Position numbers and translations under genes: made by a program. Of a DNA stretch of 64,000 nucleotides, positions 1 to 9,754 are shown piece by piece. The stretch spans positions 806,001 through 870,000 of the forward strand of contig NZ_CADDWJ010000001.1 in NCBI RefSeq assembly GCF_902809855.1, read 5' to 3'. Each line of letters begins with the position of its first letter. Position 1 is the stretch's first letter. Origin of the DNA: Acinetobacter sp. Marseille-Q1618 (GTDB lineage: Bacteria > Pseudomonadota > Gammaproteobacteria > Pseudomonadales > Moraxellaceae). Under the pieces are notes generated by a model, which worked only from the letters and a program-made list of their open reading frames with translations, did no database searches and had not been told where the DNA came from.

Positions 1-48
1 GAAATGTCTTATGAATTAATACCATTCTTTGAAGATAACATAATATAA
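1..48 (+). CDS. 3' end of an unidentified gene (cut by window start)
   Basis: An open frame runs from the first base to a TAA at 46-48 and would encode the last 15 residues of a protein. Too little is present to name it. It may equally be a chance open frame. Confidence 0.25.
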   Translation, partial: EMSYELIPFFEDNII

Positions 49-427
49 GTGATTTTTTTGACGGAGTCTTACATCTAAAGTTTGTCTTTAGGGATTAGCC
101 TTCGGCTCGACCTACTTTTGTTTCGACAAAATGAGCAGTGAAACTGCGCAAGGAAACCATCTTGCGAAGCTTTGCTTCTCACCGTAAAATTCGACAAATA
201 CCACAAATTGATTGATGTATTGCAAAAACATGCTCAATCATTTGTAGTCCTGCCTCAAACAATTATGGATGACGTTTTCGAGTCTCAATTTATGATTGGA
301 AACAGAAAAAATTATTCTAAAGATATATTATAAAACTTTTATTGATTGGTATAATTTAAACCAAATAAATAATTCAACGATGATTGAATTGTTTTATCAA
401 TCATCGTCATATATATGGATTTAAGAC
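49..427. other. Intergenic stretch with possible gene debris
   Basis: No complete gene is seen in this 379-base stretch. It holds a GC-richer patch (about 95-180) unlike the AT-rich flanks, and a short open frame described separately. No promoter or RNA gene can be supported. Confidence 0.4.
187..333 (+). pseudogene. Possible remnant of a protein-coding gene (C-terminal part)
   Basis: A 48-codon open frame ends at a TAA at 331-333. Its composition looks protein-like (KFDKYHKLIDVLQKHAQSF near the start), but it has no convincing start codon or ribosome binding site, and the same frame has a stop at 139-141. It may be the tail of a gene broken by rearrangement. No family is recognised. Confidence 0.2.
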
Positions 428-862
428 TTAACCACAATTCGCACGCAAGATTTTTTTGCTTGCAGGATCAATTACTAAAGTCAAACGATCAGAACGAAAA
501 TCCATTGTCATCGGTTGGTTAGGTGCAACACGTCGAATGGTTTCAGCTTGGGTGTGTTGTTTTAATTGAGCATCATCTTGATCATCCTGCCCCACTAATT
601 TTTTAGCTTGCTCTGGAATACATTGTGCTTGATTTTGGCGAAAAAGCGTCCACTCTTCTATTTTTTGTCCATTTTTCAAATGACAATAGCCGATTTCGCC
701 TTGTGCTTCTTTCACGATTTCTGAACGACCGCCTTGCTCAATGCAATATTGACTGGCTGGATTTGCCATACCGATTGTTTCTGAAGACTGTTGTTGAGGT
801 TGAAGCGATGAACATGCGCTAAGTAAAAGCAACATTGAACTTAAAAATGCAATATTTTTCAT
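428..862 (-). CDS. DUF333 + I78-type inhibitor lipoprotein
   Basis: A 144-residue lipoprotein. The signal peptide ends in the lipobox LSAC, giving lipidated Cys17. Residues about 34-76 match DUF333 (NPASQYC, then a conserved EEWTLFR). The C-terminal 35 residues, with a DFRSDRLTLVID core and terminal CG, look like the peptidase-inhibitor I78 family, whose members block serine proteases. The likely location is the outer membrane, periplasmic side. It is monocistronic, and its upstream neighbour is read in the same direction behind a terminator. The two-domain reading is from motif recall, so the inhibitor role is inference. Confidence 0.8.
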   Translation of the reverse strand: MKNIAFLSSMLLLLSACSSLQPQQQSSETIGMANPASQYCIEQGGRSEIVKEAQGEIGYCHLKNGQKIEEWTLFRQNQAQCIPEQAKKLVGQDDQDDAQLKQHTQAETIRRVAPNQPMTMDFRSDRLTLVIDPASKKILRANCG

Positions 863-985
863 AAAGATAATTTAGAATTAAAAGCATACTATAGCAATTT
901 TTTATTTTCTAAATGTCGACTTTCTGCAACAGCTATTTTATTTAAAGAAAGTGTGAGTTATAACTTGAATCTTTATTTAAATAAA

Positions 986-1016
986 AAATCAGTGAAATTT
1001 AAAATTCCACTGATTT
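986..1016 (-). terminator. Intrinsic terminator after adhC
   Basis: Nine-base arms AAATCAGTG (986-994) and CACTGATTT (1008-1016). Read on the minus strand the stem is followed by a T-run. It sits just past the adhC stop codon. Confidence 0.75.
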
Positions 1017-1044
1017 AAAACAATCTTGATTTTAAAGACCTAAT

Positions 1045-2160
<1,116 letters not shown>

Positions 2161-2280
2161 TCATCCTTCTCAGATTTGGTTTTCTTTAACAGATTCGCTA
2201 CAGTAACCTTTTTCGCTTTGATGATTCAACCACTAACTAATGTTATGATTTCTTAAAATTTAACAATTTCTTGCATAAGA

Positions 2281-3828
2281 ATGAAACATGCCTCTTCTTT
2301 AGTCATCTTCACGCTAAGTTTTACTTTTTTATCTGGATGTAGTTTACCTATGAATCAATCTCATAAAGAAACTCAAACCCAAGTCCATAGCCAACATTGG
2401 CTCAATGAAAAAAATATTGACAATAAATTACAACAAGGTTTAACCGCTTATTTGGCAATGAATGATGCTTTTCAAAGTATCGCTGCACGTGTGCATCTTA
2501 TCCGCCAAGCAAAATACAATTTAGACTTACAATATTATATTTGGAGTGATGATTTTATTGGTAATTTAATGCTACATGAGTTGTTAAAAGCAGCAGATCG
2601 TGGTGTTAAAGTGCGTTTACTGATCGATGATCAAAATGGCACAAAAATTGATACGCAACTCAAAGCACTCAGCACGCATCCCAATATTCAAATTAAATTG
2701 TATAATCCTTATAAATTTAGACACTTACGATTTTTAGACTATATTTTCCGTTTAAAACAAATTAACCATCGTATGCACAATAAATTAATCATTGCAGATG
2801 GCATTATTGCCGTTACAGGTGGACGCAATATCAGCAGTGAGTATTTTGATGCCAGTGAATCATTCCAATTTACCGATATGGATGTTTTATTTTTTGGAAC
2901 AGCGGTACAACATGCCAATTCTGTTTTTTCTGATTTTTGGAATCATGATTTAAGTTATCCTAACCAGCAGTTTATTCGCACAGGAAAACAGAAAGATTTA
3001 GAAAAATTAAGACTGAACTACCAAAAACTTGAACAAAAAGAAAACCCTACAGATATTAAACTAGATACAGAACAAAAAGAACTGGCAAATGAGCTTAAAC
3101 AAAATCATGTCAGTTGGGCACGAGCACATTTTCTTGCAGATTCACCGAAAAAAACTCTTGGACAAGCATCAGAATCAGAACTGATTTCCTATCAAATTCG
3201 GCAACATTTGGGAGAACCTAAGCAAGAAATGGATTTAATTTCAGCTTACTTTGTACCCACTAAAACAGGAACACATTATCTGAGCCAATTTCCCAAACAA
3301 GGGGTTGATGTACGGGTTTTAACCAACTCTTTTGTTGCTAATGACGTTGCGTTGGTACATGCTTTTTATCAAAAATATCGGGTAGATTTATTGAAAAGTG
3401 GTGTAAAACTTTATGAGTTTAAGCCGTATATCGAACGAAAACGACGCACATGGTATGAAGTATTAACAGGAAATGTCATTCCTAAAAAGGGCAAAGACAA
3501 ATCAAGTTTACATGCAAAATTTATTGATATTGATAGTAAAGTCTTTATTGGTTCATTTAACTTAGACCCACGCTCTTTTGACTTAAATACTGAGGTCGGT
3601 CTGGTCGTTGAATCAAATCAATTGCAAGAACAGATTTCTTCATTGCTCGACTCATCATTATTAAAAGTAGCTTATGAATTAAAGCTTGATGCGCAAGGTG
3701 AACTGATTTGGTATGATCATCAACCTGATGGAACAATCAAAAAATACACCGAAGAGCCTGAAACCACTAGGTTTCAGCGTGGTGTGATGCATACTGTGTC
3801 TTATTTACCGATCGAATGGATGATGTAA
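2281..3828 (+). CDS. Phospholipase D-family lipoprotein (cardiolipin synthase-like, ClsC/YmdC type)
   Basis: A 515-residue protein with a lipoprotein signal (LSGC, lipidated Cys20) and two HKD catalytic motifs, H166-K168-D173 and H411-K413-D418. Two HKD motifs in one chain are typical of cardiolipin synthases and related phosphatidyl transferases. The overall layout, with the second motif followed by SFNLDPRS, resembles YmdC/ClsC. The lipid anchor suggests action at the periplasmic face. The true substrate (phosphatidylglycerol, phosphatidylethanolamine or another lipid) cannot be read from sequence. Confidence 0.85.
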   Translation: MKHASSLVIFTLSFTFLSGCSLPMNQSHKETQTQVHSQHWLNEKNIDNKLQQGLTAYLAMNDAFQSIAARVHLIRQAKYNLDLQYYIWSDDFIGNLMLHELLKAADRGVKVRLLIDDQNGTKIDTQLKALSTHPNIQIKLYNPYKFRHLRFLDYIFRLKQINHRMHNKLIIADGIIAVTGGRNISSEYFDASESFQFTDMDVLFFGTAVQHANSVFSDFWNHDLSYPNQQFIRTGKQKDLEKLRLNYQKLEQKENPTDIKLDTEQKELANELKQNHVSWARAHFLADSPKKTLGQASESELISYQIRQHLGEPKQEMDLISAYFVPTKTGTHYLSQFPKQGVDVRVLTNSFVANDVALVHAFYQKYRVDLLKSGVKLYEFKPYIERKRRTWYEVLTGNVIPKKGKDKSSLHAKFIDIDSKVFIGSFNLDPRSFDLNTEVGLVVESNQLQEQISSLLDSSLLKVAYELKLDAQGELIWYDHQPDGTIKKYTEEPETTRFQRGVMHTVSYLPIEWMM

Positions 3829-3851
3829 GTTCTATATCATCTCATTCAAAA

Positions 3852-4475
3852 TCAAAGTTTGGCTTCAAATAAGCATAAGCCGTGTTTTTCCATGACTAAG
3901 TCAACATCTTTAAAGTTCGCTGCTTTTAAACTGTGCACATGTTCTTGTTTTGACATAAATAATTCATGATTGCTCATCGCATTCTCTGCAAAAACGTGAT
4001 CGCATACCAAATAAATAGCATCCGCTTTGAGAAGTTTTTGAACTTGACAATGAAAGTTTGTCGCATAGGTTTTGTGTCTAAGTTCATGTAAAGCTTGATG
4101 TATAATGACCACATCGTATTCCGCTAAGTCTTTGCTCCATGCTTCATGTTTAAAATCAGCAATATAATACTGTGTTTGTGCTAATTCATTTTCAGTAAGC
4201 TTTTCTTGAGCTAAGTCATGCATGGCTTGAGAAAAATCGACAGCACTGTATTGAATCTTTGGACATTTTTCTAATAAATGCTTTGCTAAAAAACCCGGAC
4301 CAGCCCCCAACTCTAAAACATGAACAGTTGGAAAATTCAAACGATTAATCAAGGCTGCATAATAATCAAAGAATTCATAACGCCACGGACGTTTTAAGTT
4401 TGCTTCTGCCGCCCATTGTTGAGCATCTTGTGAATCTCTTAAGTCAATCGGACTTGCAACTTCTTGTATAGACAT
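3852..4475 (-). CDS. Class I SAM-dependent methyltransferase
   Basis: A 207-residue protein started here at the ATG at 4475; an upstream TTG would add four residues. Motif I, LELGAGPG, lies at about 54-61 and is followed by an acidic AVDFS strand, the usual SAM-binding pattern of Methyltransf_25/12 families. The substrate is unknown. It is convergent with the phospholipase gene, separated by 23 bases, and belongs to no evident operon. Confidence 0.75.
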   Translation of the reverse strand: MSIQEVASPIDLRDSQDAQQWAAEANLKRPWRYEFFDYYAALINRLNFPTVHVLELGAGPGFLAKHLLEKCPKIQYSAVDFSQAMHDLAQEKLTENELAQTQYYIADFKHEAWSKDLAEYDVVIIHQALHELRHKTYATNFHCQVQKLLKADAIYLVCDHVFAENAMSNHELFMSKQEHVHSLKAANFKDVDLVMEKHGLCLFEAKL

Positions 4476-4630
4476 AGTTTTAATCAATCATTTTTAATGA
4501 TGTTTATTTATACAGAATAAGGTACTAACATTGCAAAGCTTTTACGTTTATCTATATTTGGCTTAAGATATTATTTTTTATAAATTTTAAAATTTTTGAC
4601 AGCTTTTTATTTCTTTTTATCAAATTTGAC

Positions 4631-6019
4631 TCAGGGTTGCATTAAAATTTTAAGTTGATCAATTTTCGACAAGGCATCTGACTTCTTTTCTTCTAATTTT
4701 AAAGACATCGACTTTTCTAAATAATCATGATGGCGAGTTGGAACTTTAAACTGCCTATTTTTAATAATCGCAAACTGTTGCGCTGTAAAAATAACTTGTT
4801 CTATCTGAGTCATCGCCAAGTATAAATCTTCAAAAGACACTTCTCGATAAACACTGGTCATTTCTGTATGATCCAGTGAATGATGAGTTAATTTTTTAAT
4901 AGTGTATGCGCTAATATTTATCCTATTCGCAATATTTAAAAAAGTACGTCTTAAATCATGGTAGGTAAACGCTATTCCACTTAATTCGCTAATTTTATAT
5001 CTTGCTTTACTTCGATTAGTTATATGCCCTTCGCCCTGCCTTGCTTGAAAAACATAAGGCTTATTGCCCGAGCGTTCAAATCTCGTGTGTATAATATACT
5101 GTAAAATAGGTCCCATAGGTAAAGTGATAGAACTAGTATTGTTAGAATCTATAGCAGTAATTGTTCCAGCTTTAAAGTCAACATTTTCCCATTGTAAACA
5201 CTCCACTTCTTCACGTCCTAAACCCGTCAAAAGTAAAATCAGTAAAAAATCCTGATTGGTATAAGCATTATGATTATAATAATTCTGCCCTACCCACTGC
5301 GTTGATAACACCGTATCGATCCAATGAGGCAACTGCTGTTTAGTAATATATCCTTTGCTTTTGTTAAGCTTGTTCCACGTATTTTTAGCACTCAAAATAT
5401 TTACAGGATTTGAAATATCTAAAATGCTTTTACCATTGCTATCCAAATAATATTTTATTGCAAAATTAAACACGGCACGTAAAAAACGCATAGATAAATT
5501 TGCACGTGCTTTAGATCTTAAGGTTAATTCAGCATGTTTCTCTTGAACCATTTGGGTTGTGATATCAATGAGTTTTATAGCTTTCCATTCAAATAAATAA
5601 TCCTCAACACACATTCTATAATCTTTTAATGTTTTTTCTCCAAGCTGCCTGTGCTTTATGTAGGCGTTGTAGGCAGTCATTAATGTGGGTTGCTCGGTTG
5701 GTATAAGATTATTTTCAAGTTTAGATTTTTTATTTTTCTGCTTTTGCTTGTTTGGATTTATACCTGAAGCCATTTGTGTAAGCAGTATTTGCGCTTTTTC
5801 TCGTGCTTGTTCGAGGGTTAATTCAGTATGCCTTCCTAGCACAACACGAACAGAAGATTTACCATCACCAATTCGCCTTTCTACAACATAAACCTTAGAT
5901 GCGGTTACACGCAAAGCAAAACCGATCAGCTCCGCATCCCGATAAAAAAATTGCTTATCAGGAGATAAGGGCACAGAATCGACAAATGTTTTTGTGAGCT
6001 TTGTTTTTTGATTTGACAT
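4631..6019 (-). CDS. int: P4-type tyrosine recombinase (integrase)
   Basis: A 462-residue integrase. The N-terminal arm-binding domain (about 1-95) has the P4/DUF4102 pattern. The catalytic set is complete: R269 in LTGLGRE, H354-xx-R357 in HDLRRTF, H379/H380 and nucleophile Y391. Such enzymes insert genomic islands and satellite phages, usually at tRNA 3' ends. The gene lies 160 bases from the 5' end of a tRNA and reads away from it, which is the wrong side for the usual arrangement. No other island gene is recognisable beside it, so it may be a stranded remnant. Confidence 0.9.
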   Translation of the reverse strand: MSNQKTKLTKTFVDSVPLSPDKQFFYRDAELIGFALRVTASKVYVVERRIGDGKSSVRVVLGRHTELTLEQAREKAQILLTQMASGINPNKQKQKNKKSKLENNLIPTEQPTLMTAYNAYIKHRQLGEKTLKDYRMCVEDYLFEWKAIKLIDITTQMVQEKHAELTLRSKARANLSMRFLRAVFNFAIKYYLDSNGKSILDISNPVNILSAKNTWNKLNKSKGYITKQQLPHWIDTVLSTQWVGQNYYNHNAYTNQDFLLILLLTGLGREEVECLQWENVDFKAGTITAIDSNNTSSITLPMGPILQYIIHTRFERSGNKPYVFQARQGEGHITNRSKARYKISELSGIAFTYHDLRRTFLNIANRINISAYTIKKLTHHSLDHTEMTSVYREVSFEDLYLAMTQIEQVIFTAQQFAIIKNRQFKVPTRHHDYLEKSMSLKLEEKKSDALSKIDQLKILMQP

Positions 6020-6076
6020 CGTATAGAATGCTGAGCGTTAGCAATAATATACAATCAGTATAGCAATTTATTTAGT

Positions 6077-6094
6077 GCCTACACAGCGCCTACA
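6077..6094. repeat. Paired GCCTACA repeats, possible integrase arm sites
   Basis: GCCTACA occurs at 6077-6083 and again at 6088-6094, one helical turn (11 bases) apart, upstream of the integrase start. Short direct repeats of this kind flank attachment cores of tyrosine integrases. The assignment is inference. Confidence 0.35.
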
Positions 6095-6179
6095 AAAAAT
6101 GATATTGCAATTAAAAAACTTATTGTGTATTATGCGATTCAAGTTAAAGATATTGATATATATAGCTTTTAACTTTATA

Positions 6180-6256
<77 letters not shown>

Positions 6257-6264
6257 GATAAAAC

Positions 6265-6301
6265 AACCACTTAGGCGTACTAATCCTAAGTGGTTTTTTA
6301 T
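6265..6301 (+). terminator. Intrinsic terminator after the tRNA
   Basis: A perfect 11-base-pair stem (AACCACTTAGG, 6265-6275, with CCTAAGTGGTT, 6285-6295) is followed by a T-run. It lies 9 bases past the tRNA CCA. Confidence 0.9.
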
Positions 6302-6733
6302 TATCTAAGTTTATGTAAGCATTCAAAAATATAAACATCCTTTAGAGTCGCTTTTAAATCAAATTATCAGCTTTAAATATTCTGAGAAAACAAAGCTTAT
6401 ATTTGGTGTTTATTTTCAAATTAGATTTACTTAAGAAATCATTATTATTTTTGATAGACACGGCTTTAAATAAACCACATCATTATATTGTTTTTATTTT
6501 TCAAATAATTAATTTTAAAAACCAATATATCTGTTTATTTCATATAGATATATCAATATTTGAATTGCATAAAAATAATATGGATTATAAAAAAAATTGA
6601 AGATGATTGTGAAATAAAAATTTCAATATTCATGATAGGATGATCAATAGCCTTGAGCACTTTAAAAGATGCTACAAATATGAATATTTTAGTGAATATT
6701 CAAACCAGTTTATGTTAGGAGTTTCTGATCTTC
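6302..6733. other. AT-rich intergenic region
   Basis: This stretch is very AT-rich and holds no gene I can support; a 65-codon frame at 6403-6600 is low-complexity and lacks a ribosome site. The last 60 bases should hold the promoter of the ArsR-family gene, preceded by TTAGGAGTTT as ribosome binding sequence. Confidence 0.5.
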
Positions 6734-7045
6734 ATGAGTCAGAGTTTTCAAATTGATGCAATGCGTGCATCAGCCACTGATGTGGTTTCTATCTTAAAAT
6801 CTTTAGCGAATACAGATCGTTTACTCATTTTATGTCATCTGGTTCATCAAGAACTCAATGTTTCTCAAATTGAAGAACAAACTCATATTACCCAACCCAC
6901 ACTTTCACAGCAATTAATGATGTTACGCAAAAGTGATGTTGTTACAACTCGTCGTGATGGTAAACAAATATACTATTCAATCAAAGATCCTAAATTAAAT
7001 CTGGTGCTGAATACACTTTATGACTTGTACTGCCCTAAGTTATAG
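6734..7045 (+). CDS. ArsR/SmtB-family regulator, BigR/SqrR-like persulfide sensor
   Basis: A 103-residue winged-helix repressor. The recognition helix region (TQPTLSQQLMMLRK) and the wing (RRDGKQIYYSI) are clear. Only two cysteines are present, C34 and C100. Their spacing of 66 residues equals that of the redox pair in BigR and SqrR, which form a disulfide or polysulfide bridge on reaction with sulfane sulfur. A shine-dalgarno AGGAG lies 5' of the start. No sulfide-oxidising target gene lies next to it; the only close neighbours are the tRNA and the convergent cas operon, so its target is unknown. Confidence 0.75.
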   Translation: MSQSFQIDAMRASATDVVSILKSLANTDRLLILCHLVHQELNVSQIEEQTHITQPTLSQQLMMLRKSDVVTTRRDGKQIYYSIKDPKLNLVLNTLYDLYCPKL

Positions 7046-7148
7046 ATTCTCCTTATTTAGAATAAATTATTTCCATTGGTTTTAATCACTTATAAATATA
7101 AAACTAACTGTATACTGTATATAGAACTATAGAAAAATTCACGACCAC

Positions 7149-7189
7149 GCTACGAATTAGAGATAAAATCCAATACTTTAATTCGTAGC
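7149..7189 (+). terminator. Perfect 11-bp hairpin between regulator and cas operon ends
   Basis: Arms GCTACGAATTA (7149-7159) and TAATTCGTAGC (7179-7189) with a 19-base loop, followed by TTTATTATT. It sits between convergent genes and probably ends the regulator transcript. The wide loop makes it a weak terminator. It is not a CRISPR repeat: it occurs once and has no type I-F repeat sequence. Confidence 0.45.
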
Positions 7190-7227
7190 TTTATTATTAA
7201 ACTGTCCCTTCCTCTCCCAATAAAAGC

Positions 7228-7830
7228 TTAAAATTCAGGGACGGATGATACTGAACTTAAACCATAAGTGCTAAAAACCTGAGTTTCAGATTTTTCAGCA
7301 GGTTGCTTTTTGATAAAAAGCTTAAAACTTTTATCAGAAGTTAAACTTTTCATTTGGATATAAGGTAAATCTGTCGTTGTTATGACATTGCTATAACGAG
7401 CCAAAGCCTCATCAAAACTAATATCACCACGTTTCACACGATGACGAGCCAAGCGTTCAGCATTAGTTTTGACTTGTTTACGACTATATGTTGCATAACC
7501 TGTAACTTTACTTTCAGGGACTTCTCGAATAGATGTGATATGCAAGTAATCTGTCAAACGCTCAAGCCATTTTGAAATATTTAATTTTTCTAAATCTGCC
7601 TGACATTCAGCAAACAGACGAAGTTTATCTCCCAAATGTACTTTTGATTTTTGAGTATCACTGCCCTGTTCATAAATATATTTGGGGAAACTTAACCCAA
7701 TATTCACTTTATCATTTGTATCTTTGATTTCTGCCAATCCGATGTGTAATTGGGTATAAAGCTTAGACCAAATGAAATATGGGGAAATTTCAGCCTGATC
7801 AATCAAGGTGATTTCCTTATAGTATTTCAT
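7228..7830 (-). CDS. cas6f: Cas6f (Csy4), type I-F crRNA-processing endoribonuclease
   Basis: This 200-residue enzyme cuts pre-crRNA within each repeat hairpin and stays bound to the crRNA 3' handle in the Csy complex. The catalytic His29 aligns exactly with His29 of Pseudomonas Csy4. The arginine-rich helix that reads the repeat (RKQVKTNAERLARHR) is intact, as is the C-terminal KSFKLFIKK strand. It begins 3 bases after csy3, so the two are translated together. It is the last gene of the operon, and the expected array immediately downstream is absent. Confidence 0.95.
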   Translation of the reverse strand: MKYYKEITLIDQAEISPYFIWSKLYTQLHIGLAEIKDTNDKVNIGLSFPKYIYEQGSDTQKSKVHLGDKLRLFAECQADLEKLNISKWLERLTDYLHITSIREVPESKVTGYATYSRKQVKTNAERLARHRVKRGDISFDEALARYSNVITTTDLPYIQMKSLTSDKSFKLFIKKQPAEKSETQVFSTYGLSSVSSVPEF

Positions 7831-7833
7831 ACA

Positions 7834-8847
7834 TTAATCCTTACTACTTTGACCAAATACACCACCACGTACAAGCACAGCCATTACATAATGCTCTTGT
7901 TCTGTATTTTCCAAACTTTCCCCAAGTGCATATTTATCAAATAAACTAAAAAAGTCTTGCTTAGCTTTAGGCGTTCGATACGCTTTACCTAAATTAGTTA
8001 CGGCACCATATGGTTCAATCGCAATCGCTGTTTTTTTATCATCAAATTCAGGATACCAAGTATCAATAGTACGCAATGCATTACCAATTTTTTGTGAATG
8101 CATCGCAGCAACATCATTGACTTGATATAGAATTTTACTTTTATCACCTTTGCCTTTATCTAAGACCAGTTCTTCACTTGGATAAACTTCCTGCGCTTTG
8201 CCCACCAAAGCATAGGCTTCGATTTTAATGAGCAAATAAGGTACTTCACCTTTTAAAGCTTGAGCAATTTGATCAGCCAACTGCTGAACTTTTGCATCGA
8301 CGTTTTCAAAATCATGTAGTGGATAATCAAAAGCATCAAAAGTTACAGCTTCCAATTCATTTACAGTAACAACAACTTCGACTTTCTCAGCACCAACACG
8401 GTTACGCCATAAAAAGCGTGCATTGGCAATATTTAATGCATAGCGTTTTGATAGCTCACTAAAACCATATTGTGCGATATAGTTTTTTGCCACAGTTTGA
8501 TAAGAGTTAAAAAAAGTTTCATTATTACAAGCAGATGGTTGCTCGATTCCGCCTAAAACTTTCAGGGTAAATGTCACCTTTAAAGTGTCTTGATTTTCAC
8601 CCAATGCGCATGCATCTACTTTTTGTAGGTTAGCTTTTTCCACTTCTGCATTAAGCTTTAATGGATCACCTGCAACCGCAGGTTTTAAACGATTTGAAAT
8701 CGTCCCTCGTACTGATTTTTCAATCAATTTTAAAGCCGATTGTTCCGTACGATTTTCCCATGTCGTACCATAAAAATAGCCATCAGATGGAACTAATTTC
8801 TTTTCAAATGCAAGTACACTTGCAACCGCTTTTTCATTTTTAGCCAT
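7834..8847 (-). CDS. csy3: Csy3 (Cas7f), type I-F backbone subunit
   Basis: A 337-residue protein, the usual size for Cas7f. Six copies coat the crRNA spacer in the type I-F surveillance complex and bind the target strand. Recognisable segments include the N-terminal SVLAFEKKLVPSDGYFYG and the IEPYGAVTNLGKAYR region. It starts 19 bases after csy2 and ends 3 bases before cas6f. No internal stop or truncation is seen, so the interference complex should be complete. Confidence 0.95.
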   Translation of the reverse strand: MAKNEKAVASVLAFEKKLVPSDGYFYGTTWENRTEQSALKLIEKSVRGTISNRLKPAVAGDPLKLNAEVEKANLQKVDACALGENQDTLKVTFTLKVLGGIEQPSACNNETFFNSYQTVAKNYIAQYGFSELSKRYALNIANARFLWRNRVGAEKVEVVVTVNELEAVTFDAFDYPLHDFENVDAKVQQLADQIAQALKGEVPYLLIKIEAYALVGKAQEVYPSEELVLDKGKGDKSKILYQVNDVAAMHSQKIGNALRTIDTWYPEFDDKKTAIAIEPYGAVTNLGKAYRTPKAKQDFFSLFDKYALGESLENTEQEHYVMAVLVRGGVFGQSSKD

Positions 8848-8866
8848 GAGTATTTCCCTTTTATAA

Positions 8867-9754
8867 TCAATTGAATGTTGTTAAGTTTTGGCAAAGATAT
8901 AAATCATTTTCTAAATCAACATGGTATTGCCACAACAGTTGATCAATACTTTCTATACGGAACGGCATAACAAATTCACCTAGAGTCAATACACTTTCAG
9001 CAAAGCGGTGTGGTGTGTCGGCATCTCGCTGATTTTTTGCTTGTCCAAGTTCAGAAATTCCCTGAAAACCAACTGCAATCGGTACAAGCCAACCTTGCGC
9101 TTTCCGTTTTGATGTCCAAGTGACTTTGCCTTCTTCATCTTGAGTCGAGCTATGTGTGACTTTGAGAAAATCTAAAACGCTATCCAAAGCATCTTTGCCT
9201 TCTTGCATGCTCGTTAAAACAAGATCACGGCGTTCAATCAGCACATGCCCAAGCATGAGTTTATTTAAAATTGGACGTAGTTGTTTTTCTTGATCGTCAT
9301 CCTCATCAAAATCCAAAACACTACAATTTTTAACCGACAGGACATCGCCACTGGCAAATTTCATACTTGTAACAATCCCTTGTACACTCTCTAAAAGTTG
9401 CTCTCTCTTTTTCTTCGATAAAGACTCTATTTCAATCAAAAGCGATACATCTAAATGACAACGTGCTTCTTCGATAAAAGCAGGACGATTACCATCTTTA
9501 TCAAGTGGATTGGCTGTTCCCACAATTGAATGAACAAAATCGCCACGACCTTTGTAAGTCTGTAAATTAAATTTATGACAACTCACTGCAACTTTGCTCA
9601 AATTTAAATCACACCCTTGTTGATTTAATTTACGCTGTAAAGCATGTACTGCACCTAACCAAGCTGTCATTGCAGGAAAGCCAATGGTATATGGACTACT
9701 CATCGCATTGGCGTTATGGAGTTGAAGATGCGGAATAAGTAAAAAATGGCGCAT
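8867..9754 (-). CDS. csy2: Csy2 (Cas5f), type I-F complex subunit
   Basis: A 295-residue RAMP-fold protein that pairs with Csy1 to cap the crRNA 5' handle. The N-terminal start (LLIPHLQLHNANAMSSPYT) is diagnostic of Cas5f, and a DTPHRFAESVLTLGEF block lies near the C-terminus. Its ATG overlaps the csy1 stop by one base (TAATG), indicating translational coupling. It is somewhat shorter than the Pseudomonas homologue (about 327 residues) but has no visible break. Confidence 0.93.
   Translation of the reverse strand: MRHFLLIPHLQLHNANAMSSPYTIGFPAMTAWLGAVHALQRKLNQQGCDLNLSKVAVSCHKFNLQTYKGRGDFVHSIVGTANPLDKDGNRPAFIEEARCHLDVSLLIEIESLSKKKREQLLESVQGIVTSMKFASGDVLSVKNCSVLDFDEDDDQEKQLRPILNKLMLGHVLIERRDLVLTSMQEGKDALDSVLDFLKVTHSSTQDEEGKVTWTSKRKAQGWLVPIAVGFQGISELGQAKNQRDADTPHRFAESVLTLGEFVMPFRIESIDQLLWQYHVDLENDLYLCQNLTTFN

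Noticed and set aside
6403..6600. 65-codon open frame
   Set aside because: Low-complexity AT-rich coding, GTG start with no ribosome site and no protein-like pattern.
7149..7189. Hairpin downstream of cas6f as a CRISPR repeat remnant
   Set aside because: It occurs once, its loop is 19 bases and its sequence has no type I-F repeat features such as the GTTCA start or AGAAA end.
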